Origin: Dechloromonas denitrificans | GTDB taxonomy: Bacteria; Pseudomonadota; Gammaproteobacteria; Burkholderiales; Rhodocyclaceae | NCBI RefSeq assembly: GCF_020510685.1 | Contig: NZ_CP075185.1 | Coordinates: 2,976,001 to 3,040,000, forward strand | Direction: 5' to 3' | DNA length: 64,000 bases | The notes under the pieces: generated by a model | Databases searched by the model: none | Seen by the model: the letters and a program-made list of their open reading frames with translations, nothing else | Told to the model about the DNA's origin: nothing | Made by a program: the position numbers and the translations under genes | Shown: in pieces, positions 31,907 through 43,153 of the stretch | Numbering within the stretch: the stretch's first letter is position 1 | Layout: every line of letters begins with the position of its first letter

Positions 31907-33093
31907 CCGAAACGTTTTTCCAGAATCATTTGCCGTGCCAGACGGCGAGCCTCGGCATCGGCGCCCAGCACATCGGCCAGACTACCCTCCGGCCCGGCCG
32001 GCAGCGCAGCCAGCACAGCCTCATTCAGCCGGGCAATGCCAAGGAAGGACAACTGAACATCGAGAAAAGCGGCAACGGCAACCTCGTTGGCGGCATTCAG
32101 GATGGCCGATGCCGTTCCACCTTCGCGCAATACGTCATAGGCCAATTGCAGACAGCGAAAACGCTCGAAGTCCGGCTCGCAGAAATCGAGATGGGCAATC
32201 TTGAACAGATCCAGCGATTCGACGCCGGAGTCGATCCGTTCCGGGTAGGCCAAGGCGTAGGCAATCGGCGTCCGCATATCGGGGTTACCCATCTGCGCCA
32301 ACACCGAACCATCGGCATACTGCACCGCCGAATGGATCACGCTTTGCGGATGGACCACGACCTGGATCAACTCGGCCGGAGCGGCAAACAGCCAGTGCGC
32401 CTCGATGACCTCCAGCCCCTTGTTCATCATGGTCGCCGAATCGACCGATATTTTCCGGCCCATGACCCAGTTGGGATGAGCGCAAGCCTGATCCGGCGTG
32501 ACATTGGCCAGTTCGCTCAGCGGTGTATTGCGGAATGGGCCACCGGAAGCCGTGAGCAGGATTTGCCGCACGCCGCAGGCGGCCAAGCCGCGCCCGAAGC
32601 CGACCGGCAGCGACTGAAAGATTGCATTGTGTTCGCTATCGACCGGCAGCAATACCGCGCCATGCTCACGTACCGCCTGCATGAACAGCTCACCGGCCAT
32701 GACCAGAACTTCCTTGTTGGCCAGCATCACCTTCTTGCCAGCCTTGGCTGCGGCCAGCGTCGGTTCCAGTCCGGCCGCCCCGACAATCGCCGCCATCACC
32801 GAGTCGACCTCGGGCAAGGCCGACAACTCGATCAAGGCTTCGACGCCATGGCGGACTTCGACATCAAGCCGGGCCTGACGGCAGCGCTCGGCCAGTTGTC
32901 CGGCAAGCCGGGCATCGCGCAGCACGGCAAAGCGAGGCAGGAACTCGAGGCACTGTTCGAACAGCTTGTCGACCTGGGTGTGGGCGCACAACGCGAAAAC
33001 CTTGTAGCGATCGGGATGGCGCCGAATCACGTCGAGCGTACTGACGCCGATCGAACCGGTCGAGCCCAAGATCGTGACGTTCTGGATAGTCAT
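31903..33093 (-). CDS. dxr: 1-deoxy-D-xylulose 5-phosphate reductoisomerase
   Basis: DXR (396 residues) converts DXP to MEP, the committed step of the non-mevalonate isoprenoid pathway. It begins with the NADPH-binding [16 protein letters not shown], has the metal-binding [13 protein letters not shown], and the flexible loop ending in [20 protein letters not shown]. It overlaps cdsA and rseP by four bases each. Confidence 0.97.
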   Translation of the reverse strand: MTIQNVTILGSTGSIGVSTLDVIRRHPDRYKVFALCAHTQVDKLFEQCLEFLPRFAVLRDARLAGQLAERCRQARLDVEVRHGVEALIELSALPEVDSVMAAIVGAAGLEPTLAAAKAGKKVMLANKEVLVMAGELFMQAVREHGAVLLPVDSEHNAIFQSLPVGFGRGLAACGVRQILLTASGGPFRNTPLSELANVTPDQACAHPNWVMGRKISVDSATMMNKGLEVIEAHWLFAAPAELIQVVVHPQSVIHSAVQYADGSVLAQMGNPDMRTPIAYALAYPERIDSGVESLDLFKIAHLDFCEPDFERFRCLQLAYDVLREGGTASAILNAANEVAVAAFLDVQLSFLGIARLNEAVLAALPAGPEGSLADVLGADAEARRLARQMILEKRFG

Positions 33094-33926
33094 TTCGGTG
33101 AGTAAACCACGAGCAGCCAGAACAGCGCGACAACGGGGAGCGTCGACGTCAGGCTGTCGATCCGGTCAAGGACACCACCGTGTCCCGGGAGAATATTGCT
33201 GCTGTCCTTGATCCCCGACTTGCGCTTGAGCAAGGACTCGTAGAGATCGCCAATGATGCTGACGGCGGTAACGCCGAACAGGGCCAGAATCCAGAAAGGC
33301 AGTGACAGCACATCGAGAACGAACATCTGCCGTACCACCAGACCGTAGATCACCACCCCGACAGCGGCACCGATCGCCCCTTCCCAGGTTTTTCCCGGAC
33401 TGATCGAGGGCGCCAACTTGTGCTTGCCGAAAGCCTTGCCAGAAAAATAGGCCGCGATATCGGCCATCCAGACAACGGCAAAAATACCGAGCAGGACGCC
33501 GGGACCAAGCGTACGCAGTTGAACCATGGCCAGCCAGGTCGGGAACAGCACGACCGCCCCGATCAGCAAACCGGTGACGCCGGCCAAAGACCATTTTTTT
33601 TGCAGCCACAGTGGCACGACCAGGCACCAGAACACTGCGGCACTAGCGTAGGTCAGCAACACCCAGCCTGGCGCCGGTTCGAACCCAGCCGCTGCACCGA
33701 TCGCCTGCGGTGCGAGCATGGAAACTGCGGCGCAAATCAGCGCGGTGATGCCCCCCAGCACCACGCGCAACGCGCTCGGCCAAGCGAGCAACGCGCCCCA
33801 CTCCCAGGCGGCGACGCCGATGAAAGCGGCGACCAGCAAGGCCCAGTAAGCCTGGGGAAGGAAATACAGGCTGGGCAACAGCAGGGCCAGCAAGACCAGG
33901 GCGGTGATGACGCGGGTCTTAAGCAT
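33090..33926 (-). CDS. cdsA: Phosphatidate cytidylyltransferase
   Basis: CdsA (278 residues) makes CDP-diacylglycerol for phospholipid synthesis in the inner membrane. It has about eight hydrophobic helices and the C-terminal signature [20 protein letters not shown] followed by [14 protein letters not shown]. The start at ATG 33926 overlaps uppS by eight bases; longer frames run through uppS and are rejected. Confidence 0.95.
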   Translation of the reverse strand: MLKTRVITALVLLALLLPSLYFLPQAYWALLVAAFIGVAAWEWGALLAWPSALRVVLGGITALICAAVSMLAPQAIGAAAGFEPAPGWVLLTYASAAVFWCLVVPLWLQKKWSLAGVTGLLIGAVVLFPTWLAMVQLRTLGPGVLLGIFAVVWMADIAAYFSGKAFGKHKLAPSISPGKTWEGAIGAAVGVVIYGLVVRQMFVLDVLSLPFWILALFGVTAVSIIGDLYESLLKRKSGIKDSSNILPGHGGVLDRIDSLTSTLPVVALFWLLVVYSPK

Positions 33927-34680
33927 TCGGCTGCCCTGCGAGCTGTTCGCTGGTTCGCCCGAAACGCCGCTCGCGTTGCTGATAGGAAGCAATTGCCTTG
34001 TCGAACTCGCTCTTGTCGAAATCGGGCCATAAGGTCGGCGTGAAAAACAGTTCGGTATAGGCCAACTGCCAGAGCAGGAAATTACTGATGCGCTGCTCAC
34101 CGCCAGTGCGAATGAAGAGATCGGGCTCCGGCGCGAAACTCATCGCCAGGTGCGGTTCGAGATCCGTTTCGCTCCAGCCGTCGCGCTTCTCGGGCTGGGT
34201 GGCGAGCATCCGGTTCATTGCCTGCATGATGTCCCAGCGACCGCCGTAATTGGCGGCGATGGTCAGATCGAGGCGGGTATTGAGCGCCGTCTTTTCCTCG
34301 GCCTGGCGAATCAGGCCCTGCAGGCGTGGCTCGAAAGCGGAAAGATCGCCGATGATGCGCAGACGGACGCCGTTGCGGTCGAGCTTCTCGACTTCCTGCT
34401 CGAGCGCCTTGACGAACAGCTGCATCAGGAGAGATACCTCTTCCTGTGGCCGCCGCCAGTTTTCGGACGAAAAGGCAAACAGGGTCAGGTACTGGATACC
34501 GCGCTCAAGACAGGCACGGACCATTTTGCGGACCAGCTCGACGCCCTTGACATGCCCGGCAACGCGCGGCAAAAAGCGCTTTTTGGCCCAGCGCCCGTTG
34601 CCGTCCATAATGACTGCAACGTGGTGCGGCACGGCCGCCGTTTCGGGAAGCTGTTGCGTCGAACTCGAGAAAAGTGCCAT
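33919..34680 (-). CDS. uppS: Undecaprenyl diphosphate synthase
   Basis: UppS (253 residues) condenses isopentenyl diphosphate into the C55 carrier needed for peptidoglycan and LPS. It shows [15 protein letters not shown] (catalytic Asp26), [11 protein letters not shown] near 75 and the C-terminal [20 protein letters not shown]. It uses the isoprenoid made through dxr, encoded two genes downstream. Confidence 0.97.
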   Translation of the reverse strand: MALFSSSTQQLPETAAVPHHVAVIMDGNGRWAKKRFLPRVAGHVKGVELVRKMVRACLERGIQYLTLFAFSSENWRRPQEEVSLLMQLFVKALEQEVEKLDRNGVRLRIIGDLSAFEPRLQGLIRQAEEKTALNTRLDLTIAANYGGRWDIMQAMNRMLATQPEKRDGWSETDLEPHLAMSFAPEPDLFIRTGGEQRISNFLLWQLAYTELFFTPTLWPDFDKSEFDKAIASYQQRERRFGRTSEQLAGQPNA

Positions 34681-34706
34681 TCAGCCGAAGCAGCTAGAAA
34701 CGGCGA

Positions 34707-35264
34707 TCAAACCTGCATCAGCTCAGCCTCTTTGGCGGCGAGCATCTTGTCTACGTCAGCGATGAACTTGTCAGTCAGTTTCTGGACGTCGTCCTGCGCT
34801 TTGCGCTCGTCGTCCTCGGGAATCTCGCCCTTTTTCAAGGCTTCCTTGAGATGGGCAATGGCGTCGCGACGCAGGTTGCGGATCGCCACCTTGGCGGCCT
34901 CACCTTCGGTCTTGACGACCTTGATCAGGTCACGGCGACGCTCTTCGGTCAGCGCCGGCATCGGTACGCGAATCAGATCGCCCTGGGTGGCCGGATTGAG
35001 GCCGAGGTCGGAATCGCGAATGGCCTTTTCAACCTTCTGGACCAGATTCTTTTCCCACGGCTGAACGCCGATGGTCCGGGCATCAACCAAGGTGATGTTG
35101 GCAACTTGATTGACCGGCATCATTGAGCCGTAGTAATCGATCTGGATGTGATCCAGCAGGCCGGTATGGGCGCGGCCGGTACGAATCTTCAGGAGGTCGT
35201 TCTTCAACGCATCCAGAGATTTCTGCATCTTGCTTTCAGCGGTTTTCTTGAGTTCGGCAATCAT
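34707..35264 (-). CDS. frr: Ribosome recycling factor
   Basis: RRF (185 residues) splits post-termination ribosomes together with EF-G. It has the full family length, starting with [17 protein letters not shown], the hinge region [12 protein letters not shown] and the conserved [13 protein letters not shown] helix. It lies 15 bases after pyrH in the standard rpsB-tsf-pyrH-frr order. Confidence 0.97.
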   Translation of the reverse strand: MIAELKKTAESKMQKSLDALKNDLLKIRTGRAHTGLLDHIQIDYYGSMMPVNQVANITLVDARTIGVQPWEKNLVQKVEKAIRDSDLGLNPATQGDLIRVPMPALTEERRRDLIKVVKTEGEAAKVAIRNLRRDAIAHLKEALKKGEIPEDDERKAQDDVQKLTDKFIADVDKMLAAKEAELMQV

Positions 35265-35279
35265 CTCTATTCTTCTTCC

Positions 35280-35996
35280 TCAGCAATAGACCAGCGTACC
35301 TTCATTTTCACCACAAACCACGCGCTTCAGCGCGCCGGCCTTGAAAATGGAAAATACGTTGATCGGCAATTTTTGATCGCGGCAAAGCGCGAAGGCGGTC
35401 GCATCCATGACCGCCAGATTCTTCGAGATCGCCTCGTTGAAGCTAATCTTGTCGTAACGGGTCGCCGTCGGATCTTTCTTGGGATCGGCGGTGTAGATAC
35501 CGTCAACCTTGGTCGCCTTGAGGACGATTTCCGCACCGATTTCCGAGCCGCGCAGGGCTGCGGCGGTATCGGTCGTGAAAAATGGATTGCCGGTACCGGC
35601 ACCAAAAATCACGATCTTGCCTTCTTCCAGATAACGGATGGCCTTGCCTCGAATGTAGGGCTCGATCACCTGCTCGATATTCAAGGCCGACTGGACGCGG
35701 GCATTCAGCCCGCACTGACGCATCGCATCGGACAGCGCCATGGCGTTCATCACCGTGGCCAGCATGCCCATGTAATCTGCGGTGGCGCGATCCATCCCGG
35801 TGGCCGTACCGGCCATGCCGCGGAAGATATTGCCACCGCCGATCACGACACCAATTTCCACACCCAGGTCGGCGACCGCCTTGATTTCTCCGCAAATGCC
35901 CGCGATGGTCTGCGGGTTGATGCCGTAGGCGTCATTGCCCATCAGGGCCTCGCCGGAGAGTTTCAGGAGAATTCGCTTGAACTTGGGTGTGGTCAT
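35280..35996 (-). CDS. pyrH: UMP kinase
   Basis: Bacterial hexameric UMP kinase (238 residues) phosphorylates UMP to UDP. It has [14 protein letters not shown] at the start, GGGNIFRG for phosphate binding and the ATP-site segment [12 protein letters not shown]. Two ATG codons compete: the one at 36002 is too close to the AAGGA ribosome site, and that at 35996 is seven bases from it and is preferred. Confidence 0.96.
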   Translation of the reverse strand: MTTPKFKRILLKLSGEALMGNDAYGINPQTIAGICGEIKAVADLGVEIGVVIGGGNIFRGMAGTATGMDRATADYMGMLATVMNAMALSDAMRQCGLNARVQSALNIEQVIEPYIRGKAIRYLEEGKIVIFGAGTGNPFFTTDTAAALRGSEIGAEIVLKATKVDGIYTADPKKDPTATRYDKISFNEAISKNLAVMDATAFALCRDQKLPINVFSIFKAGALKRVVCGENEGTLVYC

Positions 35997-36013
35997 TGGC
36001 ATGTCCTTACTTG

Positions 36014-36913
36014 TTACTTCTTGGCAGCAGCAGCGGCAGCCTGGGCGGCGACTTCAGCAGCGAAATCGTCAACCTTCTTCTCGATGCCTTCGCCAACCAG
36101 GAACAGGCTGAAGCCGGCGACGGAGGCGCCCTTGGCCTTCAACAACTGCTCGATGGTTTGCTTGCCGTCTTCAGCCTTGACGAAGACCTGACCGAGCAGC
36201 GTAACGTCCTTCAGATACTTCTGAACGGTACCTTCGGCGATCTTTTCCAGCATCGCTTCCGGCTTACCGGCTTCGCGGGCCTTTTCGATGGCGACACGGC
36301 GCTCGGTATCGAGCAGCTCGGCGGAAACGCCCGAAGAGTCGACCGACTTCGGCTTGGAAGCGGCGATGTGCATCGCCAGATCCTTGCCCAGTTGATCGTC
36401 ACCGCCGACCAGATCAACCACGACGCCAACCTTGGAACCGCCGTGGATGTAGGACTGCAGCTTGCCCTTGGCTTCGAAGCGAACGAAACGACGGATCGTC
36501 ATGTTCTCGCCGATCTTGCCGACCAATGCGGAACGGGTCGATTCGACGGTGCCTTCGCCCATCGGCAGCGCGGACAGCGCAGCGACGTCGGCCGGGTTGT
36601 TGGCAGCGACCAGAGCGGCACTGCCGTTGGCCAAAGCAATGAATTCATCGTTCTTGGCCACGAAGTCGGTTTCGCTATTGACTTCGATCATGGCGCCGGT
36701 CTTGCCGTCAGCACTGATGCTGATCGCCACGATACCTTCTGCGGCGATGCGGCTGGCTGCCTTGGTCGCCTTGTTGCCGAGCTTGACGCGGAGGATCTCT
36801 TCGGCCTTGACCATGTCGCCATCGGCTTCGGTCAGCGCCTTCTTGCATTCCATCATGGGTGCGTCGGTCTTGCCACGCAGTTCTGCCACCATGCCTGCGG
36901 TAATTGCCGCCAT
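36014..36913 (-). CDS. tsf: Elongation factor Ts
   Basis: EF-Ts (299 residues) recharges EF-Tu with GTP. It starts with an UBA-like domain ([20 protein letters not shown]), then [14 protein letters not shown] and the [10 protein letters not shown] motif that contacts EF-Tu. A strong AGGAG lies six bases before the ATG. It follows rpsB by 55 bases. Confidence 0.97.
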   Translation of the reverse strand: MAAITAGMVAELRGKTDAPMMECKKALTEADGDMVKAEEILRVKLGNKATKAASRIAAEGIVAISISADGKTGAMIEVNSETDFVAKNDEFIALANGSAALVAANNPADVAALSALPMGEGTVESTRSALVGKIGENMTIRRFVRFEAKGKLQSYIHGGSKVGVVVDLVGGDDQLGKDLAMHIAASKPKSVDSSGVSAELLDTERRVAIEKAREAGKPEAMLEKIAEGTVQKYLKDVTLLGQVFVKAEDGKQTIEQLLKAKGASVAGFSLFLVGEGIEKKVDDFAAEVAAQAAAAAAKK

Positions 36914-36968
36914 ACTTATCTCCTGAGCTTATAAAACGGGCGGAGCTTGACGCTCCGCCGTTACAACC

Positions 36969-37718
36969 TTATTGCGCTGCTTCGTCCTGGACTTCGACGA
37001 ATTCGTCATCGCCACCGGCGGCAACGATTTCCTGGATGACCTGGCTGCGGCCTTCGAGGATGGCATCGGCCACGCCACGGGCGTAGAGCTGAATGGCGCG
37101 CGAAGAGTCATCGTTACCCGGGATGACGTAAGCAACGCCGTCCGGGGAGTGGTTGGTATCGACCACGCCGATGACCGGAATGCCCAGCTTGCTGGCTTCG
37201 GTGATGGCGATCTTGTGATAGCCGACGTCGATGACGAAGATGGCGTCCGGCAGACCGGCCATATCCTTGATGCCGCCGATGGACTTCTGCAGTTTTTCCA
37301 GTTCGCGACGGAAAGTCAGCGCTTCCTTCTTCGGCATGCGCTCGAGTTCGCCGGCTTCGACGGCGATTTCCATGTCTTTCAGACGCTTGATCGAGGTGCG
37401 GACCGTCTTGAAGTTGGTCAGCATGCCGCCCAGCCAGCGCTGGTCAACGAAAGGCGCGCCGGCGCGGAGTGCTTCTTCGCCGATGATTTCGCGAGCCTGA
37501 CGCTTGGTACCGACGAACAGGATGTTGCCGCGATTGCCGGCCAGCTTCTTCACGAAAGCGATGGCTTCGTTGTACTTGGCCAGGGTCTTTTCGAGGTTGA
37601 CGATGTGAATCTTGTTGCGTGCACCGAAGATGTACGGTGCCATCTTGGGGGACCAGAAACGGGTTTGGTGGCCGAAGTGCACACCGGCCTCCAGCATTTG
37701 ACGCATGGTTACGGACAT
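36969..37718 (-). CDS. rpsB: 30S ribosomal protein S2
   Basis: S2 (249 residues) starts [22 protein letters not shown], a textbook N-terminus, and contains [23 protein letters not shown] and [15 protein letters not shown]. The ATG at 37718 follows a TAAGGAG ribosome site; the longer frame from 37748 is rejected. It is the first gene of the minus-strand cluster. In proteobacteria S2 represses its own operon by binding the rpsB leader, a likely arrangement here given the long leader with a hairpin. Confidence 0.97.
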   Translation of the reverse strand: MSVTMRQMLEAGVHFGHQTRFWSPKMAPYIFGARNKIHIVNLEKTLAKYNEAIAFVKKLAGNRGNILFVGTKRQAREIIGEEALRAGAPFVDQRWLGGMLTNFKTVRTSIKRLKDMEIAVEAGELERMPKKEALTFRRELEKLQKSIGGIKDMAGLPDAIFVIDVGYHKIAITEASKLGIPVIGVVDTNHSPDGVAYVIPGNDDSSRAIQLYARGVADAILEGRSQVIQEIVAAGGDDEFVEVQDEAAQ

Positions 37719-37847
37719 AATAAAACTCCTTAAGGGTTGAACCGCCACCCGCCGGAAACGCCCGCCATTCTTGTGTTCTGGCGCGCACCCTTAATCGGCG
37801 AATGTGTGGATTTTGGTTGCATACATAACGTGCACAACCGTTCTTTC

Positions 37848-37862
37848 CAGCCATGATGGCTG
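37848..37862 (-). promoter_or_regulatory. Hairpin in the rpsB leader
   Basis: CAGCCATGATGGCTG is an inverted repeat (CAGCCAT facing ATGGCTG) about 15 bases after the predicted -10 box and some 130 bases before the rpsB ATG. It lies in the untranslated leader, where S2 autoregulation elements occur in related bacteria. A regulatory role is inferred from position only. Confidence 0.4.
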
Positions 37863-37876
37863 AGAAAAACCCGCAG

Positions 37877-37905
37877 ATTATAGCAGCAGATTGAAGGGTC
37901 TAAAA
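37877..37905 (-). promoter_or_regulatory. Predicted promoter of the rpsB-tsf-pyrH-frr cluster
   Basis: A perfect TATAAT on the minus strand (37882-37877) with a weak TTTTAG-like -35 region 17 bases upstream. It lies between the end of rfbD and the rpsB leader, giving an untranslated leader of about 150 bases. Confidence 0.55.
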
Positions 37906-37907
37906 GC

Positions 37908-38819
37908 CTAATAGCCGTTCTGCTTGAGTGCGAGCAGCTGCAGCATGCGCACCAGATAGGGTTGCCAGTCGGGCATCTGCAAGCCGAAATCGTTTTCGAG
38001 GCGGGTGCAATCGAGGCGCGAATTGGCCGGACGACGGGCCGGCGTCGGATATTCGGCGGTGGAGATCGGCCGAATCGCTTCCGGCTTCAGACGCAGATCA
38101 AAACCCGGCGCCGGGCCGGCCAGCCCGACGATGGTCCGGGCAAACTCGCACCAACTGACCGGATGGGCCGCCGCCAGATGATAGAGACGGCTTTCGCCGG
38201 CTTCGAGCGACTGCCCGCGGCGCAGCATCGCCAACACCACGCCGGTGACGGTGGCGATCAGCGCCGCCGGGGTCGGCGAACCGGTCTGGTCGTCGACCAC
38301 CGCCAGACTCTCCTTGTCGCGCGCCAGACGCAGGATGGTCTTAACGAAATTGTCGCCGCGCGCCCCGAACACCCAGCTGGTCCGAAAAATCAGCGATTTT
38401 CCGCCGACCGCCCGAATCGCCTCCTCACCGGCCAGCTTGGTCCGGCCATAGACACCGTGCGGCCCGGTCGCATCCGTCTCGACGTAAGGCGTGGATTTGC
38501 AGCCGTCATAGACATAGTCGGTCGAGTAATGGACCAGCAGGGCGCCGAGCGCCGCGGCCTCCTCAGCCAGGATGCCCGGCGCCTCGGCGTTGATCCGGTG
38601 GGCCAGCTCCGGCTCGCTTTCCGCTTTGTCGACCGCGGTATAGGCCGTGGCATTGACGATCACCGAGGGTCTGACTTGCCGGATCACGGAACGAATCCGC
38701 GCCGGATCGGCCAAATCGCACTCAGCCCGCCCGCAAGCGACCACCTGGCCATGCGGCGCCAGTGAGCGCTGCAATTGCCAGCCAACCTGACCGTCCTTAC
38801 CCAGCAGAAGAATACTCAT
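37908..38819 (-). CDS. rfbD: dTDP-4-dehydrorhamnose reductase
   Basis: RfbD/RmlD (303 residues) makes dTDP-L-rhamnose, a sugar donor for LPS or exopolysaccharide. It starts with the NAD(P)-binding ILLLGKDGQVGWQL, then VNATAYTAVDKAE, STDYVYDG and the catalytic YGRTKLAGE (Tyr-x3-Lys). The start at ATG 38819 directly precedes the Rossmann strand; the longer frame from 38858 is unsupported. The other rml genes are not nearby, so this is an isolated copy whose partners must be elsewhere. Confidence 0.92.
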   Translation of the reverse strand: MSILLLGKDGQVGWQLQRSLAPHGQVVACGRAECDLADPARIRSVIRQVRPSVIVNATAYTAVDKAESEPELAHRINAEAPGILAEEAAALGALLVHYSTDYVYDGCKSTPYVETDATGPHGVYGRTKLAGEEAIRAVGGKSLIFRTSWVFGARGDNFVKTILRLARDKESLAVVDDQTGSPTPAALIATVTGVVLAMLRRGQSLEAGESRLYHLAAAHPVSWCEFARTIVGLAGPAPGFDLRLKPEAIRPISTAEYPTPARRPANSRLDCTRLENDFGLQMPDWQPYLVRMLQLLALKQNGY

Positions 38820-38933
38820 CGCCAACCCTGTCGCCACGAAAGCTGGCAAGTATGCCATTTACCCGCCCCCCGGCTTTGCGAAACAGTATCCATCCTTTAT
38901 CCTTGACCTCTCCCCAAACCACATAGAACAGCC

Positions 38934-39734
38934 ATGAGCATCACGATCAAGACCCCGGAAGAAATCGAAAAAATGCGCGTTGCCGGGCGTCTCGCCTCCG
39001 AAGTTCTCGACTACATCGAGCCCTTCGTCAAGGCCGGCATCACGACCGAAGAAATCGACCGTCTGTGCCATGACCTGATGGTCAATGTCCAGGGCTGCAT
39101 CCCCGCCCCGCTCAACTACGCACCGTCGGGTTACAAGCCCTACCCGAAATCGATCTGCACCTCGGTCAACCAGCAGGTCTGCCATGGGGTACCCGGCGAC
39201 CGCGTGCTGAAGACCGGCGACATCATCAACCTCGACATCACCACCATAAAGGATGGCTATCACGGCGACACCAGCCGGATGTACATCGTCGGGGAAGGCT
39301 CGATCATGGCCCGGCGGCTGTGCGAAATCACCTTCGAATGCCTGTGGCTGGGGATTTCCGTGGTCCGTCCCGGCGCCTACCTGGGCGACATCGGCGCCAT
39401 CATTCAAAAACATGCCGAAAAGAACGGTTTTTCCGTCGTCCGCGAATTCTGCGGCCACGGCATCGGCAAGCACTTTCATGAAGACCCGCAGGTACTGCAC
39501 TACGGCAAGGCCGGCACCGGCCCCCGCCTGGAACCCGGCATGATGTTCACCATCGAGCCGATGATCAACGCCGGCAAGGCCGCGATCCGCGAAATGGCCG
39601 ACGGCTGGACCATCGTCACCAAGGACCGCAGCCTTTCCGCCCAATGGGAGCACACCTTGCTGGTTACCGATAGCGGTTACGAGATCATGACCCTGTCGGC
39701 CGGTTGCCCCCCGAAACCGGACTGGATCGCCTGA
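38934..39734 (+). CDS. map: Type I methionine aminopeptidase
   Basis: MetAP (266 residues) removes the initiator methionine from nascent proteins. The five metal ligands can be placed in [18 protein letters not shown] (two Asp), [13 protein letters not shown] (His), FTIEPM (Glu) and QWEHTLLV (Glu). It is divergent from rfbD and overlaps glnD by one base (TGATG). In most betaproteobacteria map lies near rpsB, as here. Confidence 0.97.
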   Translation: MSITIKTPEEIEKMRVAGRLASEVLDYIEPFVKAGITTEEIDRLCHDLMVNVQGCIPAPLNYAPSGYKPYPKSICTSVNQQVCHGVPGDRVLKTGDIINLDITTIKDGYHGDTSRMYIVGEGSIMARRLCEITFECLWLGISVVRPGAYLGDIGAIIQKHAEKNGFSVVREFCGHGIGKHFHEDPQVLHYGKAGTGPRLEPGMMFTIEPMINAGKAAIREMADGWTIVTKDRSLSAQWEHTLLVTDSGYEIMTLSAGCPPKPDWIA

Positions 39735-42295
39735 TGTCGGACCATGTCGCCGCGCTACGCGCCGAAGTCAAAGCCAATCAAAGCCAGCTTCAGCAGCAAT
39801 ATGAACAAACCGGCGATGCCAACGCGCTGCTCAGGCAACGTTGCCAGCAAGTCGATGCCGTTCTGCAAAAGCTCTGGGCATCGCTGAATTTCCCGGCGTC
39901 GCTGTCGCTGGCCGCGGTCGGCGGTTACGGCCGGGGCGAACTCTACCCGGCCTCCGACATCGATCTGCTGATCCTGCTGCCGCAGGAAGCCAGCCCGGCC
40001 CTGCAGGAAAAGCTCGAACAGCTGGTCGGTCACTTCTGGGACATCGGCCTCGAAATCGGGCATAGCGTGCGCACCGTCCAGGAATGCCTGAACGAGGCGG
40101 CCAAGGATATTACGGTGCAAACGGCCCTGCTCGAAGCACGCCTGCTGACCGGCAACAAAAGGCTGTTTGCAACCTTCGAGAAACGCCTGCACGGCAACCT
40201 CGACCCGCTGGTCTTTTTCGAGGCCAAGCGACTGGAGCAGCAGGAGCGCTACCTGCGCTTCAATGAAACCCCCTATAGCCTGGAGCCGAACTGCAAGGAC
40301 TCGCCGGGCGGTTTGCGCGACCTGCAGGTCATTTTCTGGATCGCCAAGGCGGCCGGTTACGGGGCGAGCTGGGCCGAGCTCGCGAAAAGCGCCATCCTTA
40401 CCGAGGAAGGTGCCCGCCAGGCCGAGGCCTGCGAAGATTACCTCCGCCACCTGCGCATCCGCATGCACTTCACCGTCGGCCGCCGCGAAGATCGCCTGCT
40501 GTTCGACTACCAGGGCACGCTGGCAGCCCAGTACGGCTTTGTTTCGAACGATGCCAAGCGCGCGTCCGAACAGCTGATGCAGGGCTATTACCGCAACGCC
40601 AAGGCGGTCACCGTCCTCAACATCATCCTGTTGCAGAACATGGGCGCCGCGCTGGCGCCGGAAAGCGAGCAGACGCCGCAAGTGCTGGACGAGGATTTCC
40701 AGTCGGTTGGCAACCTGCTCGACGTCCGCGACGAAAGCCTTTTCACCAGGAAGCCGACGGCCATTTTCGACAGTTTCCTGATCATGCAGGAAAGCCACGA
40801 ACTGCACGGGATGACCGCCCGCACGCTGCGCGCCCTGTGGCGTGCCGGCGAATCGGTAATCGACGACGCGTTCCGCGCCGATCCGGCCAACCGCGCAGCC
40901 TTCATGCGCCTGCTGCACAGCGAGCGCGGCGTCGTCCATGAGTTCCGGCGGATGAACCAGCTCGACATACTCGGCGCCTATCTGCCGAATTTCGGGCGCA
41001 TCGTCGGCCAGATGCAGCACGACCTGTTCCACGTCTATACCGTCGACCAGCACATCCTGCAGGTCATGCGCAACATCCGCCGCTTCACGATGAGCGAGTT
41101 CGCCCACGAATACCCGCTCTGTTCGCGCGTCATGAGCGAATTCGACACGCCCTGGCTGCTCTACGTCGCCGCCCTCTTCCACGACATCGCCAAGGGCCGT
41201 GGCGGCGACCATTCGGAACTCGGCACCGGCGATACGCAGGCATTCTGCGAAGCGCACGGCCTATCGCCCGAAGACACCGAACTCGTCGTCTGGCTGGTCC
41301 GCAACCACCTGAACATGTCGCAGGTCGCCCAGAAGGAAGATCTCAGCGACCCCGACGTCGTCGCCAGCTTCGCCAGCCGGGTCGGCGATGCCCGCCACCT
41401 TACCGCCCTCTACCTGCTGACCCACGCCGACATTCGCGGCACCAGCCCGAAGGTCTGGAACCAGTGGAAAGGCAAGCTGCTGGCCGATCTTTACTACCTG
41501 ACGCTGCACTACCTCGGGCAGGGCGAAGCGCCCGCCCCGCACGGCATCATCGCCGAGCGGCAGGCCGAGGCAATGCGTCTGCTGCGCTTCTTCGCGCTCT
41601 CGGCGACCGTCCACGAACGCCTGTGGAAGCAACTCGATACCGTCTATTTCCTCCGCCACTCGGCTGAAGAAATCGCTTGGCACACGCGCTCGCTGCATTA
41701 CCGCATCTACAACAATCAGCCGGTCGTCCGCGCCCGCCTCTACCAGGACGGCGAAGGCTTGCAGGTGATGGTCTACACCCAGGACCAGCCCGACCTCTTT
41801 GCCCGCATCGTCGGTTTTTTCGCCCGCAACGGCTACAGCATCGTGGACGCCAAGATCCACACCACGGCGCATGGCTACGCGCTCGACAGCTTCGTCGTGC
41901 TCGACGTGATGAACCGCGACAACAACCGTGAAATGGTGCCTTACATCGAACACGAACTGGAACAGCGCCTGATCCAGCAACTACCGCCGGAAGCCCCGTC
42001 AGCCGGCCGGCTGTCGCGCCAGGTCAAGCATTTCCCGATCAAGCCGGAAGCCAGCATTCTCGGTGACGAAAAAGGCGCCCATTTCATCCTGTCGCTGATC
42101 GCCGCCGACCGCCCTGGCCTGCTCTACACCGTCGCCAACACCCTGGCCGAGCACGGCGCCAACCTGCACACCGCGAAAATCACCACGCTCGGCGAGCGGG
42201 CCGAAGACGTCTTCCTGATCAGCGGCGGCGACCTGCGCCAGAGCGCCAGCCGGATTCGCCTGGAAACGGAGTTGATGGAACGCTTGAAGGTCTGA
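39734..42295 (+). CDS. glnD: Bifunctional uridylyltransferase/uridylyl-removing enzyme GlnD
   Basis: GlnD (853 residues) senses glutamine and adds or removes UMP on PII proteins, controlling nitrogen assimilation. The nucleotidyltransferase site is [20 protein letters not shown] near residue 62. The HD hydrolase site is [14 protein letters not shown] (His483, Asp484), and two ACT domains occupy the C-terminus (about 680-760 and 795-853). The map-glnD order is common in beta- and gammaproteobacteria. Confidence 0.97.
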   Translation: MSDHVAALRAEVKANQSQLQQQYEQTGDANALLRQRCQQVDAVLQKLWASLNFPASLSLAAVGGYGRGELYPASDIDLLILLPQEASPALQEKLEQLVGHFWDIGLEIGHSVRTVQECLNEAAKDITVQTALLEARLLTGNKRLFATFEKRLHGNLDPLVFFEAKRLEQQERYLRFNETPYSLEPNCKDSPGGLRDLQVIFWIAKAAGYGASWAELAKSAILTEEGARQAEACEDYLRHLRIRMHFTVGRREDRLLFDYQGTLAAQYGFVSNDAKRASEQLMQGYYRNAKAVTVLNIILLQNMGAALAPESEQTPQVLDEDFQSVGNLLDVRDESLFTRKPTAIFDSFLIMQESHELHGMTARTLRALWRAGESVIDDAFRADPANRAAFMRLLHSERGVVHEFRRMNQLDILGAYLPNFGRIVGQMQHDLFHVYTVDQHILQVMRNIRRFTMSEFAHEYPLCSRVMSEFDTPWLLYVAALFHDIAKGRGGDHSELGTGDTQAFCEAHGLSPEDTELVVWLVRNHLNMSQVAQKEDLSDPDVVASFASRVGDARHLTALYLLTHADIRGTSPKVWNQWKGKLLADLYYLTLHYLGQGEAPAPHGIIAERQAEAMRLLRFFALSATVHERLWKQLDTVYFLRHSAEEIAWHTRSLHYRIYNNQPVVRARLYQDGEGLQVMVYTQDQPDLFARIVGFFARNGYSIVDAKIHTTAHGYALDSFVVLDVMNRDNNREMVPYIEHELEQRLIQQLPPEAPSAGRLSRQVKHFPIKPEASILGDEKGAHFILSLIAADRPGLLYTVANTLAEHGANLHTAKITTLGERAEDVFLISGGDLRQSASRIRLETELMERLKV

Positions 42296-42330
42296 CGGCG
42301 GGACCAAGCAGATGATAAGGCCAGGCCGGC

Positions 42331-42359
42331 AATCTGAAGGTTCGCTGAACCTTCAGATT
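42331..42359. terminator. Perfect 13-pair hairpin between convergent glnD and mtnP
   Basis: AATCTGAAGGTTC and its exact complement are separated by a three-base GCT loop. There is no T-run, so it may be a rho-assisted or bidirectional terminator separating the convergent operons. It begins 35 bases after the glnD stop. Confidence 0.6.
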
Positions 42360-42393
42360 AACCACGGCGCATTACCTCATCGTGCCGACGACA

Positions 42394-43152
42394 TCAGGCC
42401 GATTGGCCTGCGTCCTGGCAGCCGACCAGCTTTTCGATAATCGCCTTGACCCGGCCCATGGCCTCCTGCAGCACAACGTCGAGGCTTTCGAAGTGGATGC
42501 CGTTGGCGCTGCTGCCGCGGCCGGCCGCATGGTTGGCGACGACGTTGATGGCGGCGTAGGGCATGCCGAGTTCGCGGGCCAGCACGGCCTCCGGCATACC
42601 GGTCATGCCGACCAGATCGACGCCGTCGCGCTCCAGACGGTTGATTTCAGCGGCCGTTTCGAGGCGCGGCCCCTGGGTTGCGGCATAGACGCCACCGACC
42701 TTGATCTCGACCTGCAGTTGCTCGCCGGCTTGCTGGATGCGGCGACACAGTTCGTGATCGTAGGGCTCGGTGAAATCGACATGGGTCACCGGGGTGCCAT
42801 TGCCATCGAAGTAGGTGGCTTTGCGCCCCCAGGTGTAATCGATGATCTGATTGGGCAGCACGATGTCGCCCGGCTGCAGGTCGCCGCGGATGCCGCCGAC
42901 CGAGGCCACGGAAATGACCCCGGTGGCCTTGTAATGATGCAGCGCCCAGAGATTGGCGCGGTAATTGACCATGTGCGGCGGGATGGTGTGACCGTAGCCA
43001 TGCCGCGGCAGAAACATCGCCGGCTGACCGCAGATCTGGCCAAAGACCACCGCACCGGAAGGCTCGCCGTAAGGCGTGCGAACCACTTCGCGGTGCGACA
43101 CATCGAGGTTGGAGAGGGTCGTCAGACCACTGCCGCCAATAATTGCCAACAT
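42394..43152 (-). CDS. S-methyl-5'-thioinosine/purine nucleoside phosphorylase (MTAP/MTIP family)
   Basis: A 252-residue trimeric nucleoside phosphorylase: IIGGSGLTTL at the start, RHGYGHTIPPHMVNYRANLW for phosphate and sugar binding, ATQGPRLETAAEINRL and GMTGMPEAVLARELG. The late segment VVANHAAGRG fits S-methyl-5'-thioinosine phosphorylases of Pseudomonas and related bacteria, which give hypoxanthine, better than adenine-forming MtnP; this choice is moderately sure. Hypoxanthine phosphoribosyltransferase (hpt) is two genes upstream in the same operon, which supports hypoxanthine as the product. Confidence 0.85.
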   Translation of the reverse strand: MLAIIGGSGLTTLSNLDVSHREVVRTPYGEPSGAVVFGQICGQPAMFLPRHGYGHTIPPHMVNYRANLWALHHYKATGVISVASVGGIRGDLQPGDIVLPNQIIDYTWGRKATYFDGNGTPVTHVDFTEPYDHELCRRIQQAGEQLQVEIKVGGVYAATQGPRLETAAEINRLERDGVDLVGMTGMPEAVLARELGMPYAAINVVANHAAGRGSSANGIHFESLDVVLQEAMGRVKAIIEKLVGCQDAGQSA

Positions 43153-43153
43153 C

